Positions 9,952 through 20,828 of a DNA stretch of 64,000 bases are shown piece by piece. The notes beneath the pieces are model-generated. The model saw nothing but the letters and a program-made list of their open reading frames with translations. It had not been told where the DNA came from and did not search any database. A program made the position numbers and the translations under genes. Origin of the DNA: Sequoia sempervirens (Eukaryota > Streptophyta > Pinopsida > Cupressales > Cupressaceae); contig VDFB02047230.1 of assembly GCA_007258455.2 (NCBI GenBank), forward strand, positions 161,766,635-161,830,634, written 5' to 3'. Each line of letters opens with the position of its first letter. Position 1 is the stretch's first letter.

Positions 9952-12464
9952 ATGAATATGGGTGGTCAACTGGTAAGACATGAGCCTGTAGCTCATGAGT
10001 TATTAATGCAAAATCCTCAAATAGTCCAAGCATTCAGCCTCTGTGGTTGGTTGAATTACCTTTTGAGTTTAGATGCTTTCAATGAGGAGGCTACAGGCGA
10101 ATTTTTAAGAACCCTTTCTGAAGGAGAGGCTATAGTATGGGGTGTAATAGTTGTTGTAACTGAAGAAAGAATTGCAGAGGTAACCGGACTTCCGGCCGTT
10201 GGAGAGAATTTTTCTTCGGATGCTATCTTTAGAAGGGCAGAATTTATAATACCCATTGATGGACCCTTGGAAGTCTCTAAGCAGGGATGCAAGCAAGTGT
10301 CGTTGCCTCCTCCATATCCAGAATACACTACTTTCATAATCAGGTATTTAACATGTGAAGGTCATTTTTCTTACCTGCATTCTTACCATTTCAAATTGTT
10401 GAGTCATATGAGGCATGGGTTAGCTGTTAATGTTCCAAAATTTTTGTTAAAATTTCTAAAACAATGTGCCCACGGAACCCAATAGGGGAAGGATAACTCT
10501 ATTGCCCACCATGGCCTTATAAAACTGTTGATTGAACACTCTTTGAGAGATGTATCACCTCTTTCCTGGTAAGAATTTGTTGCCCAAAAGATCCTGCAAC
10601 TTCTAGAACCCCCTAGAGCACTTGCCCCATGGCCTCAGAAAAAGAAAGAGGAAATAGCGTCTACCAGTAGGAGAACAGGGCAAGAGTCATCTACTCCTGC
10701 AACACCTGGTCCTGCAACTCTCACACCAGAGTCCTCTGACCGAGTGCAAACTAGGTTTGCCAATAGGAGAGAAAAAGGAAAAACAAAGGCAAGAGAGTCA
10801 TCTAGGGTGGAACAAACCCTAGAATCTGACCCTCGTTCTCAGAAAAGGCAACGCTCTTCTCTTGCAGCATCTTCCCCTACAACAATTTCTCCCACAGCAA
10901 CACCTGTTGCCATCATCAGTTCACCATCATCCTTTGATAAGGCAGAACCCTCTAGGCAGTTCAGAAAGAGGAAGGCTACAAGAGCACCTCCGGCAGCTGC
11001 AACATTTCCAAGAAGAGTTTCCACAAGAAAACAATGTAAAGTCTCCCCTGCTTCACCTCAACCTGAGGTTATTATAATTTTAGAAGAATTTTTAGAGTCT
11101 GAATATGATGTTTCTCAAAATGTGTCTGAGAGTGCTGCACATAGTTCATTTGTTATTCCTGAAGAAGAACAAACTGAGACAAGGGAAGTTGAGCATAATG
11201 AAAGGGGGTACCAAGTCTCAATGACTTGGCTACTATGACTATGCAGATTTCAGAGGAAGCACATTCTTCTCCACTACAACAACTTGAATTCATCTTGCAG
11301 CAAGAGGAGGAACAGACTGAACAATTGGAAGTGGCCAATGAAGCTTCATTTCCCCCTGCAACTTGTCAAGCCATTGTTTTCTACAAAAAGATATTTTTGA
11401 TTGAATTTTTCAAATATTTCAAAGCTACATGGAGACCGGTTACATTGCAAACCCTGAGTTTCCGCCACCTAGCCAAGACTAAAATGCAACAAAGTCTTTG
11501 GGAGGAAGAAAAGAAGAAATTGAAAAAGGAAATTGAAAGGCAGAAATAGGAAATTCAGGAGTTAAAGGAGAAAATGGATGAAATGCTGAAGGTAATTGGT
11601 CAGATTATGGAGTGCAGACCACCACCCAGAGTTTATGCTTTGTGCCTCAAGGAACAATTTTTGTAGTTCCAGCTAATGAGAATTTCCAGAAATCTAGATC
11701 CTATTATTCACACTGCTAAAGAATTCTACGATGCATACCAGGCAGCTCCTAATTGGCTAAGGAATTCTTTGTGCGAATTTTATTTACATGGCCTTATAAT
11801 TCCATTTGAAACAGAGTGGAATCCCCTTCTATACATTAGCGATATCCATTTGAGATCACTTATGTCTTGGGCGGCAAATGAAGCAAATTATGGCAGGCAA
11901 TGGGAAGCATATGAAGAAGCTGAAAGGAATGAGCCTATTCCATTGTGCCTTGAGAGTTCAGACCTCCATACAATGTTGAAAACCTGGCTTACTGTGGCAT
12001 ATGGCTTTAATAATGATACAGTCAGGATGAAAATATTTAATCTCAGAAAATAGGTATATGATGAGTTTTAAGAACAGACATACTTGTTTTGGAAGCTGTC
12101 ATACTCCAGAATTGAGAAGAGGTGAGAGAGATTAACTGTTGGGTTAAGAAGGTTTGAGCCTCACAATCCCCTAAATTTTACGGCAGCTCTCAAATGATCA
12201 AGCAGATACATACAATTGGGCCTTCAAAAGAGGTTTGAATTGTGGTTTCCATTGACATTTAGACCTCTTGTGCTAATGTGGCCCCTTTATCCTTACCAAG
12301 CTATAAATATTAATGAAGATATAGAAGCTCATAGGTATGAAAGGTGGCAGAGTTTCAGAGGTTTTTATTACAAATTTGGAACTCCATTTCAGGGTCATGC
12401 CTCAACCACTGACTTCAGAGAGACCACCAGAAAGTTTAATGCTGGAGGACCAGCATTAGGTTAA
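9952..12464 (+). pseudogene. Extra ORF of unknown function between pol and the 3' LTR
   Basis: Starting at an ATG (9952), one frame continues past stops at 10483-10485 (TAG) and about 10570 (TAA) to about 11220. It then shifts frame and continues, with stops near 11549, 11665, 12051 and 12068 and several more before 12216, to the TAA at 12462-12464. Intact, it would be roughly 830 residues. The N-terminal 150 residues form a folded-looking domain with FSLCGWLNYLL and VTEERIAEVTGLP. The middle (10600-11200) is Ser/Thr/Pro/Arg-rich and probably disordered. A charged coiled-coil-like stretch (EEEKKKLKKEIERQK) falls near 11500-11550, and a tryptophan-rich C-terminal domain ends against the PPT. 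I see no envelope-type signal peptide or membrane segment. It occupies the place of the env-like ORF3 of Athila elements, but I do not recognise the family with certainty. Confidence 0.7.
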
Positions 12465-12476
12465 GTAGGGGGCAAA
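12463..12476 (+). promoter_or_regulatory. Polypurine tract of the gypsy element
   Basis: AAGTAGGGGGCAAA lies immediately 5' of the TG that opens the 3' LTR, the expected primer site for plus-strand synthesis. It overlaps the stop codon of the extra ORF. Confidence 0.8.
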
Positions 12477-13756
12477 TGATGAGCCCAAAATATGCTCATA
12501 ATTTGGATATCATGGTGTACTTTTACTACCCTCACTTTTGTTGTTCATGGTTGTTTAACTCTTTAAGAAACCTTTTATTGGGGGATATCTTGTAGCAATA
12601 CACTTTCATGTTCCTATAGCCTATCATGTTAACATGTCTATATTTATTACCCTATTTGACTCCCCAAATGACTGGTATAATGCATGTAGTTTTTGAATGA
12701 TGAAATAGATTTAATATGTGATTAATGAATGAATAGTGTATGTGCCATGCATCTTTTCTTTCGCATCTATTACCTTATGTTTCGCAGGTTGTTGAAGAAA
12801 GTATGATCGAGTCAAGCGCAGTTGATCTCGGCCTTGTAGTAAAGTCCATTTCCTGCACAACTTCGAGGAAGCTCTAGAAAAGACTCTTTGACCGAAACTA
12901 TTGGGAAGGATTTTAAATGTCAGTTAATCTGGAAAAAGTGGAGTGCTAGATTCTCTCTGGATTGGGTTGAATGGATAAACTCATTTATGAAGTCTATTCC
13001 TTGATTTTGGGATACATTTTACATCCACATCTTTCTCTGTTAGGGTTAGTTAGTTGTTTTCCTAATTTAAATAAGTGTTCCTCCTACACGGGTGAACAAG
13101 AGAGAAGATAACAAAAAAAAAAGGAAATAGATAGAGAAGCAGATTATGTAAGAGTTAGAGTTATAATATGAATAAGAGTTTTTGTTAGTTTTCTAAAGCA
13201 GAACAATCAATGTAAATGATTTCATGTTATGAATAAAATTTGATGGAGTTCTGAGTACAATCTTCTATGTAAATTAGTTGATGCTTGCTAAGGGGGCCCA
13301 CTTAGTAAGTATCTGTAGGAGAGTATTTGTTTATCCTTTGTTAATTCAAGTTAGATTTCATTTTAGAAGTTTCAGCACAAGCTCAGTCTTATACTGTTCC
13401 TGTAGCATCGAGAATCTATCCCTATGTTTTTTCCTGCAGCATAAGGCTAGTTTATAGTTTGTTTCTCAATTGTAGCTGTTATGATTTCTGCTTTGGTTAA
13501 ATTATGGTTGAGTTAAGTGAACTTTGCATTACCTTCCTGTAGCATAGGTAGAATTTCTTTCCAAGTATTTATTTTCAATAGGTTGTGACTGAAACTGGTT
13601 CTTAGTGCACATATAGTGCTGCTCCATTTGAAGTATACATTCCTTGGTTTGACAAGTAAATGAACAACCACGAAGAGGTATTACTTTCCTACTGGAATGT
13701 CCAATTCCCAGGATAGGTTTTGCCATGATTTTCATATCCTTTTGTGGGCGTGACCA
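12477..13756 (+). repeat. 3' LTR of the Ty3/gypsy element
   Basis: Collinear with 2332-3616, with scattered substitutions and small indels. It ends TGACCA, followed directly by the second target duplication CTCAA at 13757-13761. Confidence 0.93.
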
Positions 13757-14221
13757 CTCAACTTCTTCATATTTATGAAGTTATTAATGACATTTAAACC
13801 CTAATCCCTTCTAGGAGAGCTTGGTATTTTGCATAACATGTTATACTATTATATATAATTGGTATTAGAGCTTCAACCTTTGAATCCTGATAGCAATATC
13901 ACAATTTGACATGCTATGGAAAATACCTCCTACTTATCACCCTTATGTGTGTTGCTCTTCTCTAAAAAGGAATGTAGGTTGGAAATGCCTAGTTGATGAA
14001 ACTAGGATAGTGTTCTAAGCATCATTGAGGGTGGAATTATGATTACTATCTCATAAATTTATCCCTTCACTATGGTATCATCGAGGTACACTCATGTTAT
14101 TTTCCATTTTAAGGGACATTTGTGCCAACGTATCTATCATCAGCTCAAACTTATTTTATACCCTTGCCTCAAGGCTTTCATTCTTTTCCATTTTTATCAT
14201 ACTACTATGTTTTGAGACCAT
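13757..14221 (-). pseudogene. Minus-strand chromovirus gag, N-terminal part (copy 1)
   Basis: On the minus strand an ATG at 14221-14219 opens a frame beginning MVSKHSSMIKMEKNE, then FELMIDTLAQMSLKMENN, a predicted N-terminal helix like those of chromovirus Gag. The frame has a stop near 14155 and more beyond. It joins the gag part at 1567-2331 once the intervening gypsy element is removed, and the same arrangement is uninterrupted at 43862-45021. Confidence 0.65.
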
Positions 14222-14375
14222 TCTTGATGGAAGGTCTTTTCCCTTTGGAATGCCTAAATGGGTTTTTCTACATTTAATTTCCCTCAAAATATTCCTACTC
14301 ACTTTATCACTGGAATGTATAAAAGTTTAACATGTTGACAAATTCTTCCACAAAGAAATTATAATGGCAAGAAAA

Positions 14376-14390
14376 CTAGATCTGATACCT
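14376..14390 (-). promoter_or_regulatory. Primer binding site of the minus-strand chromovirus (copy 1)
   Basis: On the minus strand this reads AGGTATCAGATCTAG, close to the initiator-Met PBS core TGGTATCAGAGC. It lies 6 nt inside the presumed LTR end. The same sequence is at 45176-45190 in copy 2. Confidence 0.6.
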
Positions 14391-14396
14391 CTATAA

Positions 14397-15601
14397 TGTC
14401 CTATGCTAAACTCAAGGATAACAATTTAACCAACTTGAAAATATTTAAATGGGAACCATATAAACCCTAAATCACTAAATATTTACCAACACCATTAACT
14501 CAAAAATATGTAAGGAAATGAATAGACATTACATATTATATTAATTTATTTCCTAGTAGATATCATGACTTATTAAGATTTGACATTTATTGTTTAACCC
14601 TAAAGTGAAAATCACTAACCTAATTAGTTAAGATTTAGTAAACCTAGATAATATGTATTAAATTCATATGAATAACAGTAAACCCACATGTTTCCTCTCC
14701 ATTCTTGAAATTGTAAAGAAAACTTAGATCTTGAAATAGACTCATAGTGGAAAAATGATAATATTTCTATTAAGTAATCCTAAGATGCTCTTACAAAATA
14801 TTTCTATCAAATTGAAACATATTACATATGATATTTACAATAATAATAAACCTTGAGTATTGAGGATATTGATTAAATGTTATATCTTAAAATAAGTTTG
14901 AAGGTTTAGCAACGAGTGATGGTTGCTTGTGAAAATTTGAAGTTTTGATAAGGAGAGAAGTGAAAGAGAGGGATGCTTGGAAGGTACAAAAGTAGTGGGA
15001 AGTTCAAAATCCTAATGGGTCCATAGAGAGAAGTAGGCTTGAGAAGGGAGACATGTTAGGATGGGTAAATTTTCTACTCCAACTGGACTTACACAAACTC
15101 ATGATCTTTCTTGTCTCTTCACACTCATGATTCGTGGGTAACTTAGGCTAATACTTGGGAGATGAAGGGGAAGGACTTGTATGCAAAATAGGATCACAAA
15201 AATCATGAGTTATGAATTGGACATTTCAATTTATTGCATGAGTTACATGAAAAAGGGAGATATGTTTCACTTAAGTGGACCTATGGATTTAGTAATGTTA
15301 AATGACATCCTATTTTACAACAAGTTGTTAAATATGTTAATAATGGTGAGGTGGTTCCCATTTCAAGAGACCTATATGAGCCCATTTTTGAACTAAGTCT
15401 TTTCTCTTTGGATACATATGTGAAGGCACCTAAAGAGACTTCATATGAAAGAAAATATTATTCATAATTTCCATAAAATACATTAAGAAAGAAAAAAGAA
15501 GAAAAAATAAGTAATTTATGAGGCCACAAAAACCTCCAAGGGTAAAACCTATAGTTACACTTGTAATTTCCCTCATATTAAAAAACACCTTCAAATAAAA
15601 T
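14397..15601 (-). repeat. 5' LTR of the minus-strand chromovirus (copy 1, truncated)
   Basis: Non-coding sequence adjacent to the PBS, collinear with 45197-46440. On the plus strand it begins with TG at 14397. The outer border is lost because family G element copy C is inserted at 15602. No second LTR of this element is in the window, so the assignment rests on position and on the shared copy. Confidence 0.55.
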
Positions 15602-17234
15602 TGAACCATATTTTTGGGCATGAGGCTTATAGGCTACTCTTGCACTCTTAGGATGTTTCACCTAAAAGGAGAGAGATAAACCTCATGCAAAATCAATGAT
15701 GGTTCACTCAAATTATGCAATGTATGATGTTATTAAGACTAAATGTAATGATTTAAGTGCAATTGGATGATCTATTTGATTAATTATGAATGCAAATCCT
15801 AAGATTTATGCAATGTTGGAAAACACAATGTGATATGCAAACATGAACTAAGTATGAAAAAATGCAAAACAGAAAGGAAAGAGGCTAAATCAGAGTGCAC
15901 CTAGGTAGAGAATGAAGAATCTGGAGTGTTCTGAATGCTGAAAAAGATCACTAAAAATCACTAGTTGGACTCATTCATCACTAATGGTGAATCAGTCCTA
16001 CTTCTGATGAAAACTATTGAAAACTAGTTTCTGAGTGTTGGGATCCAAAATCTGACAAAATCTGGATTTCTAGCGTTAAGGTGGGACTCATTCACCACTG
16101 ATGGTAAATCAGTCCACTCCCAAAATTCTGAGAAATAAGGGACCAATTCTGTAGCACCAAATCTGAGGTTGTCTGCTTGTCGAGTTGTCGAAGTCAAATC
16201 TATAGAAAATGAACAAAATGTCTTCTCCAAGCTTGAAATAGGTTGTAGTTGACTTGAAACACTTTGTTGACTTCTTTTCCACTTTTCAACACCTAAATGC
16301 TTGCTAAATATACATACACAAGTCTACAAACACACATGCAAAAGGGGAAAAATGGTTAAGGGTTAGGTTATAGGGGATTTTCTTGGTCAAATCCCACTTT
16401 GGTAATCAAACACTTAATGAAGAAATGAAATGGAAGAGAATGATAAAAAAAATAACATGCAAATGCTATCAACTTACCAAACCCTTATTGAAGAAAATAT
16501 GAAGATATATCAATGGATGCTCTAAGATACTTGATTGATGCTTGATTAAATGATGTAAAGTGCTCAAATGTGATTTGAATGCTTAATGAATGAGAAGATT
16601 TCTTAAATGAATAGGAGATGTAAAATAAGGAGAAAAACACATATTTATACACACTTGTGCCTTAGTAACTTGATGATACCTCATCACAGGCAGACATAAG
16701 GTGATTTTAAATAAAAACCCAAAAGAAAATTTGAAATATTTTGAATTTTGAGCCAAGAGGAACTCATTTGCCACCCATGGCGAATGGGTCCCACCTTGGA
16801 CTTGAAAGTGGGTGTCAGGAATTATCTTGCATTTAATGTTATTTGTCAGGTTTACATTCAAAAACACACTTAATTAAGCCTTATAAGGGCATAAAGGGGT
16901 CAAATAAAGCATAAGAAAGGTGTAAATAGTGAAATTAAGCCTAGAAAAGTGTGAAATATTGTTACAAGACTTTTTAACACTTTAAAATAGGACTTGATAA
17001 GTGATGAAAAGGTGATTTTTATGTGAATTGTAATAAATAGAGTCTAGAAAAGTGTAGAAATGTCTTACAACACTTCACAACACCTTCACAAGATGCCATA
17101 ATTTGAATTTTAAGGACTTAATGTGAATGTTTAAACCAAATTGCAACATTAAATCAAAGAAAAATAGACCAAGCATCATGAAGAAAGGCCTAAAAGACCA
17201 TGAAAATGACAAGGGGCCATTTTTCTATGGCACA
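15602..17234 (-). repeat. 3' LTR of family G copy C
   Basis: About 1633 bp; on the plus strand it starts TGAACC and ends CTATGGCACA. Similar to LTRs 47324-48925 and 55249-56879. It contains three palindromes of the GGACTCATTCRCC type, at 15967-15998, 16084-16115 and 16759-16792. Confidence 0.88.
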
Positions 17235-17258
17235 TTTAGCCCCACTTTAGTGAGAGGA
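17235..17258 (-). promoter_or_regulatory. Polypurine tract of family G copy C
   Basis: On the minus strand an AGTGGGGCTAAA segment directly precedes the TGTGCC start of the 3' LTR. The same sequence, with one more G, is at 48926-48949. Confidence 0.7.
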
Positions 17259-18476
17259 TGAACTTGCTTCAAAATCACTCTAAAGTAGCCATGAACATCA
17301 AGAAGGATCCAAATGCACTTATGCTAGCAAGATGGAATGACAACGATCAAGAGGGATGATCAAGCCCCCAGGATGAAGATCCCATGGAAAACTAAACATA
17401 ATAACAAAGGAGCATGCATGTGAAAGAGAAGGAAAAGTCAAATGAAGCTTTGATTGTCTATCCAACTAGTTGTGGATTAGATCTAGGTTGAATGTCTAGA
17501 AAAAGAGAATGCATACTCACTCTGGGATGACAGAACTCATGGTGGTCCATTGGGTGAGAAGACCCAAAAAGGTGAAGTACATATGCTAGTTGGTATGCAC
17601 TCACAAAAATAAATGTGGATATGGGGAAAGTCATGTTGTTGAATGGGCTTCTCGCTCAACCATATCAAAGTTATACCCCCTGATAACTTTAACAAGGTGC
17701 CACAAAGGGAAATGTCGGTTCATGCTTCATGAGACAAGCAAAGCTTCGTATGCTTAGAAATCATGAAAAAATGCAAGGTACCACAATCATGCAAGTTGTG
17801 TTACGCAAGGTGGCAAAGATGTAAAATGTAAAATGGAAAAGATGTTCAAAGGAGTCTTGTTAAGTTCATGTAGGTCTATCACTTAGGGAACATTGTGTCT
17901 AATGCCTACAAGAGAGGACCAATCAAAGAATAAAAGATTTACAACTTAGGGGATGCAGTGTGTCACATCAAGCCACTAAGAGGAATGTAATATGCTAAGA
18001 TAGATTACATTTATGAAGGACATCATACCCAATGTCATCCACAAAGTGACAAATGCATCGTATGAAGTGACAAGGTTGCACTAAGAACCAAGAATTTAAA
18101 TGAAATTATGCCAATGTATGTCACCCACTTTAAAGGAATTGCTACACACTGTTCTATGAGAAATTACTTTAAAGTAGCAAGGAAAATTGCAAAAAGAAAC
18201 AAGACATGAGAGCCAACTTGGAAAGCCCCTATGCCAAGTCATATGTTTCTAAGTTAGGCTGCATCATGTAAATGAAAAATATAACAAAATAAAGGGAGTT
18301 TCCCCCCAGAAAGAAACACACCAAACACATAAGGGATCTATAGATTTTGGGTCAGTATGCTCATTGCTACAATGTTTTTATTAAAGAGCTCAGAACTGTC
18401 ATCATTCCCCAAAGCACATAGAACTAGAAGAATGACATAAAGAGAGTGAAAAAATATGAAAAACAAAGTCTGTTTT
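17259..18476 (-). other. Non-coding 3' region of family G copy C
   Basis: About 1.2 kb between the tandem repeats and the PPT, with no credible ORF on either strand. It is conserved in copy A (48950-51079) apart from a DNA transposon insertion there. In an autonomous element pol sequence would be expected 5' of such a region; none is present. Confidence 0.7.
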
Positions 18477-18745
18477 GGGTCAACATGGAAGAGACATTGC
18501 GGTCTCAACGCTTTGTATCATCCCCAAAAGGAAAACACAAAACAAAAGAAAAAAAAAGGACCGTTTGGGTCAACATGGAAGAGACATAGGGCATCTCAAT
18601 TCTTTGCGCCATCCCCAAAAGGAAAACACAAAAAAAGACAAAGAAAAAGGGGATCGATTGGGTCAACATGAAAGGGACATAGGGCATCTCAATGCTTTGC
18701 ATCATCCCCAAAAGGAAAACACAAAACAAAAGCGAAAAAGAAAAC
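18477..18745 (-). repeat. Tandem repeat, three units of about 90 bp, in family G copy C
   Basis: Units start at 18477, 18567 and 18660, each opening GGGTCAACATG and containing CATCCCCAAAAGGAAAACAC. Each includes a short inverted repeat (GAGAC 18491-18495 with GTCTC 18502-18506 in unit 1). Three equivalent units are at 51080-51365. Small plus-strand ORFs over the array are repeat artefacts. Confidence 0.88.
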
Positions 18746-18917
18746 AAAAAAGCAAATGCATGACAAAGAGAAGAATAGAGGTATGAATAGAAGAAGTGGA
18801 CAATGAGAGAGAACATAAAACACATGATATGGGGGAACATGATACACACATAAAATCAAACCCAAAGAAAAATAGAAAGGAAAATAAATGCAAAAAGGAT
18901 AGTAAGGTGAATGCAAG

Positions 18918-20640
18918 TCAACCATCTAACAATTCATCCACCTCCCAATCATGTTCAATGTATTGTTAGGGCAGATGACTATCCAAAGGAAAAATTGCAA
19001 GTTCCAAACTAGGAGATGTGCCAGGTTCTTCACTTGGTGGAGAAGGTTTATCATTTAAGCTCATGGTAGATGAAAATAAAGAGTTTAGGTTGTTATGCAC
19101 TGCTTCATTTATTTTTGTGATCTCCTTGTCATCATCATTATCAAGGTTAATTATGACAGGAGGACGAAGGGTTATTTCCAAGGAAGGATGTATCAAAAGT
19201 TGCAACTATTGGATTAGTTAATTTTGTTGTGCGGGTTGGACTATTTCATCTTGTGGCGGGTCAAGAGAAAGAGGGTAGTCATCTATTGATTTTGTCAAAG
19301 GCAGAGGTTGGTTTTCTTTGTTTTCTTCCATTTGAGACTTACGAGCAAGGAGATGACAACAACACCTATGTTCCCGAGCACTGTGGTTTCATTTTATTTT
19401 ATTTTGAAGTTGTTGAGGTGTAAGATGGGGTTGATCCATCATATGTTCCTTTTCTTCTAGAGGGGGAAGAACGAAAGAAACCAAAGAAGATGGGTCAATC
19501 ACTTTCTCTTTAGTTTTATACACTTGTTTAATGTGGGGAGGAATGACATGATTGGTTTCATTTTCTCTTGGTTGTTTAAACGAGGGAGGGGAAATGTTTA
19601 TGGGTGGTTGTTCAGGAGGTTGTGTTGTTTGTTCAATGTTAGAATTAGACTGAAGCATGGTTTCATCAAGGATAGGAGTGGAAGCGAATGAGGATATGTT
19701 ACAAAGAGACAATTCAGCTATGCATTTGGCTCTGAACTTTTGATAGGCTATGAAAAATAAATCCTTATGAGGGGTGATGGGCTCTATAGGTTCAGGCCAG
19801 AAGGCTTCTAAGGAAAAATTACCTTTAGAGGATAACAGATTAAATCCACTATGGTGTATGGTAAAGATTTCATTGCCATGCAAAAACTTCAAACATTTGT
19901 GAACAAGTGATGGGACCACTTTCATCGAGCGGAGCCAAGGATAACCCAGCCATAGATGAAATTGGTCTGATTGTGGAATAATTGAAAATCTTACATCCAA
20001 TGTTTTGGGTCCTATTTGTAACAGGAGTTTGATCGATCCGATCATAGGGCATGCAATACCAATATGTGTTTTAATCCATGCAGTTGGTTTATTACAGTCA
20101 TCTTGATATAACTCATGTAATACTAAAAACTCTTCTATGATCACATTCTCACCATAGGCGGGATCTATTAATATCCCATTGGTGGGCTTATCATAGATTA
20201 TGTCAGCTATGTAAAGAGGACTGTTGGGAATATTTTTAAGTATATCATGAGTAGAAAATGTAATATCAAGAGATTTGTTGGTTGGGCCCTTACGAGGGAC
20301 AATGTCTATTGTACCCACAAGGTCATCCATAGGATTAACTTGAGTAACATTTGGAATTATATTAGGTTGTTCATTATTTGTATCAACATTCATTGCATTA
20401 GTGTTTGAAGGTTCACTAGCCTTGACAAATGAAAAATTGTGTTTAGGCATGGGGTTGGTGAAAATTTGTAAATTCTGGTTAGGGAGTGCAATAGATTTAT
20501 TGCCTTGATCATTGACACCTGCAATGGACAAACGGCTTGAATCAATGAGTTCTTGAACTAAGTGTTTGAGATGCTTACATTATTCGGTGTCACGACCATT
20601 TTGGTGATGAAAATGGAAATAAGCATTTGGTTTAAAGGTG
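18918..20640 (-). pseudogene. Gag-protease ORF of family G copy C (3' part)
   Basis: On the minus strand this begins in the zinc-knuckle-like region (FHFHHQN, then KHLKHLVQELIDSS; the second cysteine is preceded by a stop). An open stretch of 380 codons follows (20531-19389). It carries the protease-like region with ILIDPAYGENVI near 20170-20135 and LWLGYPWLRSMKVVPS near 19960-19915. The C-terminus includes an acidic segment (RPPVIINLDNDDDKEIT) and ends HDWEVDELLDG at the stop 18920-18918. The usual DTG/DSG active site is replaced by D-P-A. The acidic segment resembles the linker just before RT in Tat-type pol, but the ORF ends there. Confidence 0.82.
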
Positions 20641-20828
20641 GGTGGAAAAGGTTTGGTGGTATCAAGTGGCTTAACAATAGGCAAAGTGATCATTTGTTGC
20701 TGGAACAATTGGTTCATCGTATTATGGAGGGTATCTAGTAAGGGAGTAAATTGTCTCTTCGGGTCCCCATAAGTATAGGGTACGACTGCTTTAACAACTA
20801 CAGCTTGACTCTGAACAGGTTAGGGAAC

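Larger units (their letters stand above)
2332..13756 (+). mobile_element. Complete Ty3/gypsy LTR retrotransposon (non-chromovirus, Tat/Athila-like) with extra 3' ORF
   Basis: The element is bounded by LTRs 2332-3616 and 12477-13756 and flanked by a 5-bp target duplication, CTCAA, at 2327-2331 and 13757-13761. Order: LTR, PBS, gag, Pro/Gln/Trp-rich linker, protease, RT, RNase H, integrase, non-coding gap, extra ORF, PPT, LTR. The tRNA-Asp-like PBS and the absence of a chromodomain point to the Tat/Athila side of Ty3/gypsy. The two LTRs differ by roughly ten substitutions in the first 215 bp by eye, so the insertion is not recent. It sits inside the gag of a minus-strand chromovirus; the uninterrupted paralogue is at 43862-46460. 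Confidence 0.93.
15602..20825 (-). mobile_element. Family G LTR retrotransposon, copy C (5'-truncated, minus strand)
   Basis: Collinear with the complete element at 47324-56879: 3' LTR (15602-17234), PPT, tandem-repeat region, and the 3' portion of a gag-protease ORF up to about 20825, where similarity ends and LINE ORF1 sequence begins. The 5' half and 5' LTR are absent. Its left end interrupts the LTR of the minus-strand chromovirus. Confidence 0.85.

Noticed and set aside
13858..13880. Plus-strand TGGTATTAGAGCTTCAACC resembling an initiator-Met PBS
   Set aside because: It lies inside the minus-strand chromovirus region, is also present (more diverged) in copy 2 near 44708, and no LTR end or gag follows it on the plus strand.
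18477..18745. Regular repeats that could be mistaken for a CRISPR-like or satellite array
   Set aside because: Only three units, the whole unit is repeated with no unique spacers, and it is part of a retrotransposon.
18505..18925. Overlapping minus-strand ORFs rich in Phe, Cys and Leu
   Set aside because: They arise from A-rich tandem repeats read in antisense and stop outside the conserved family G ORF.
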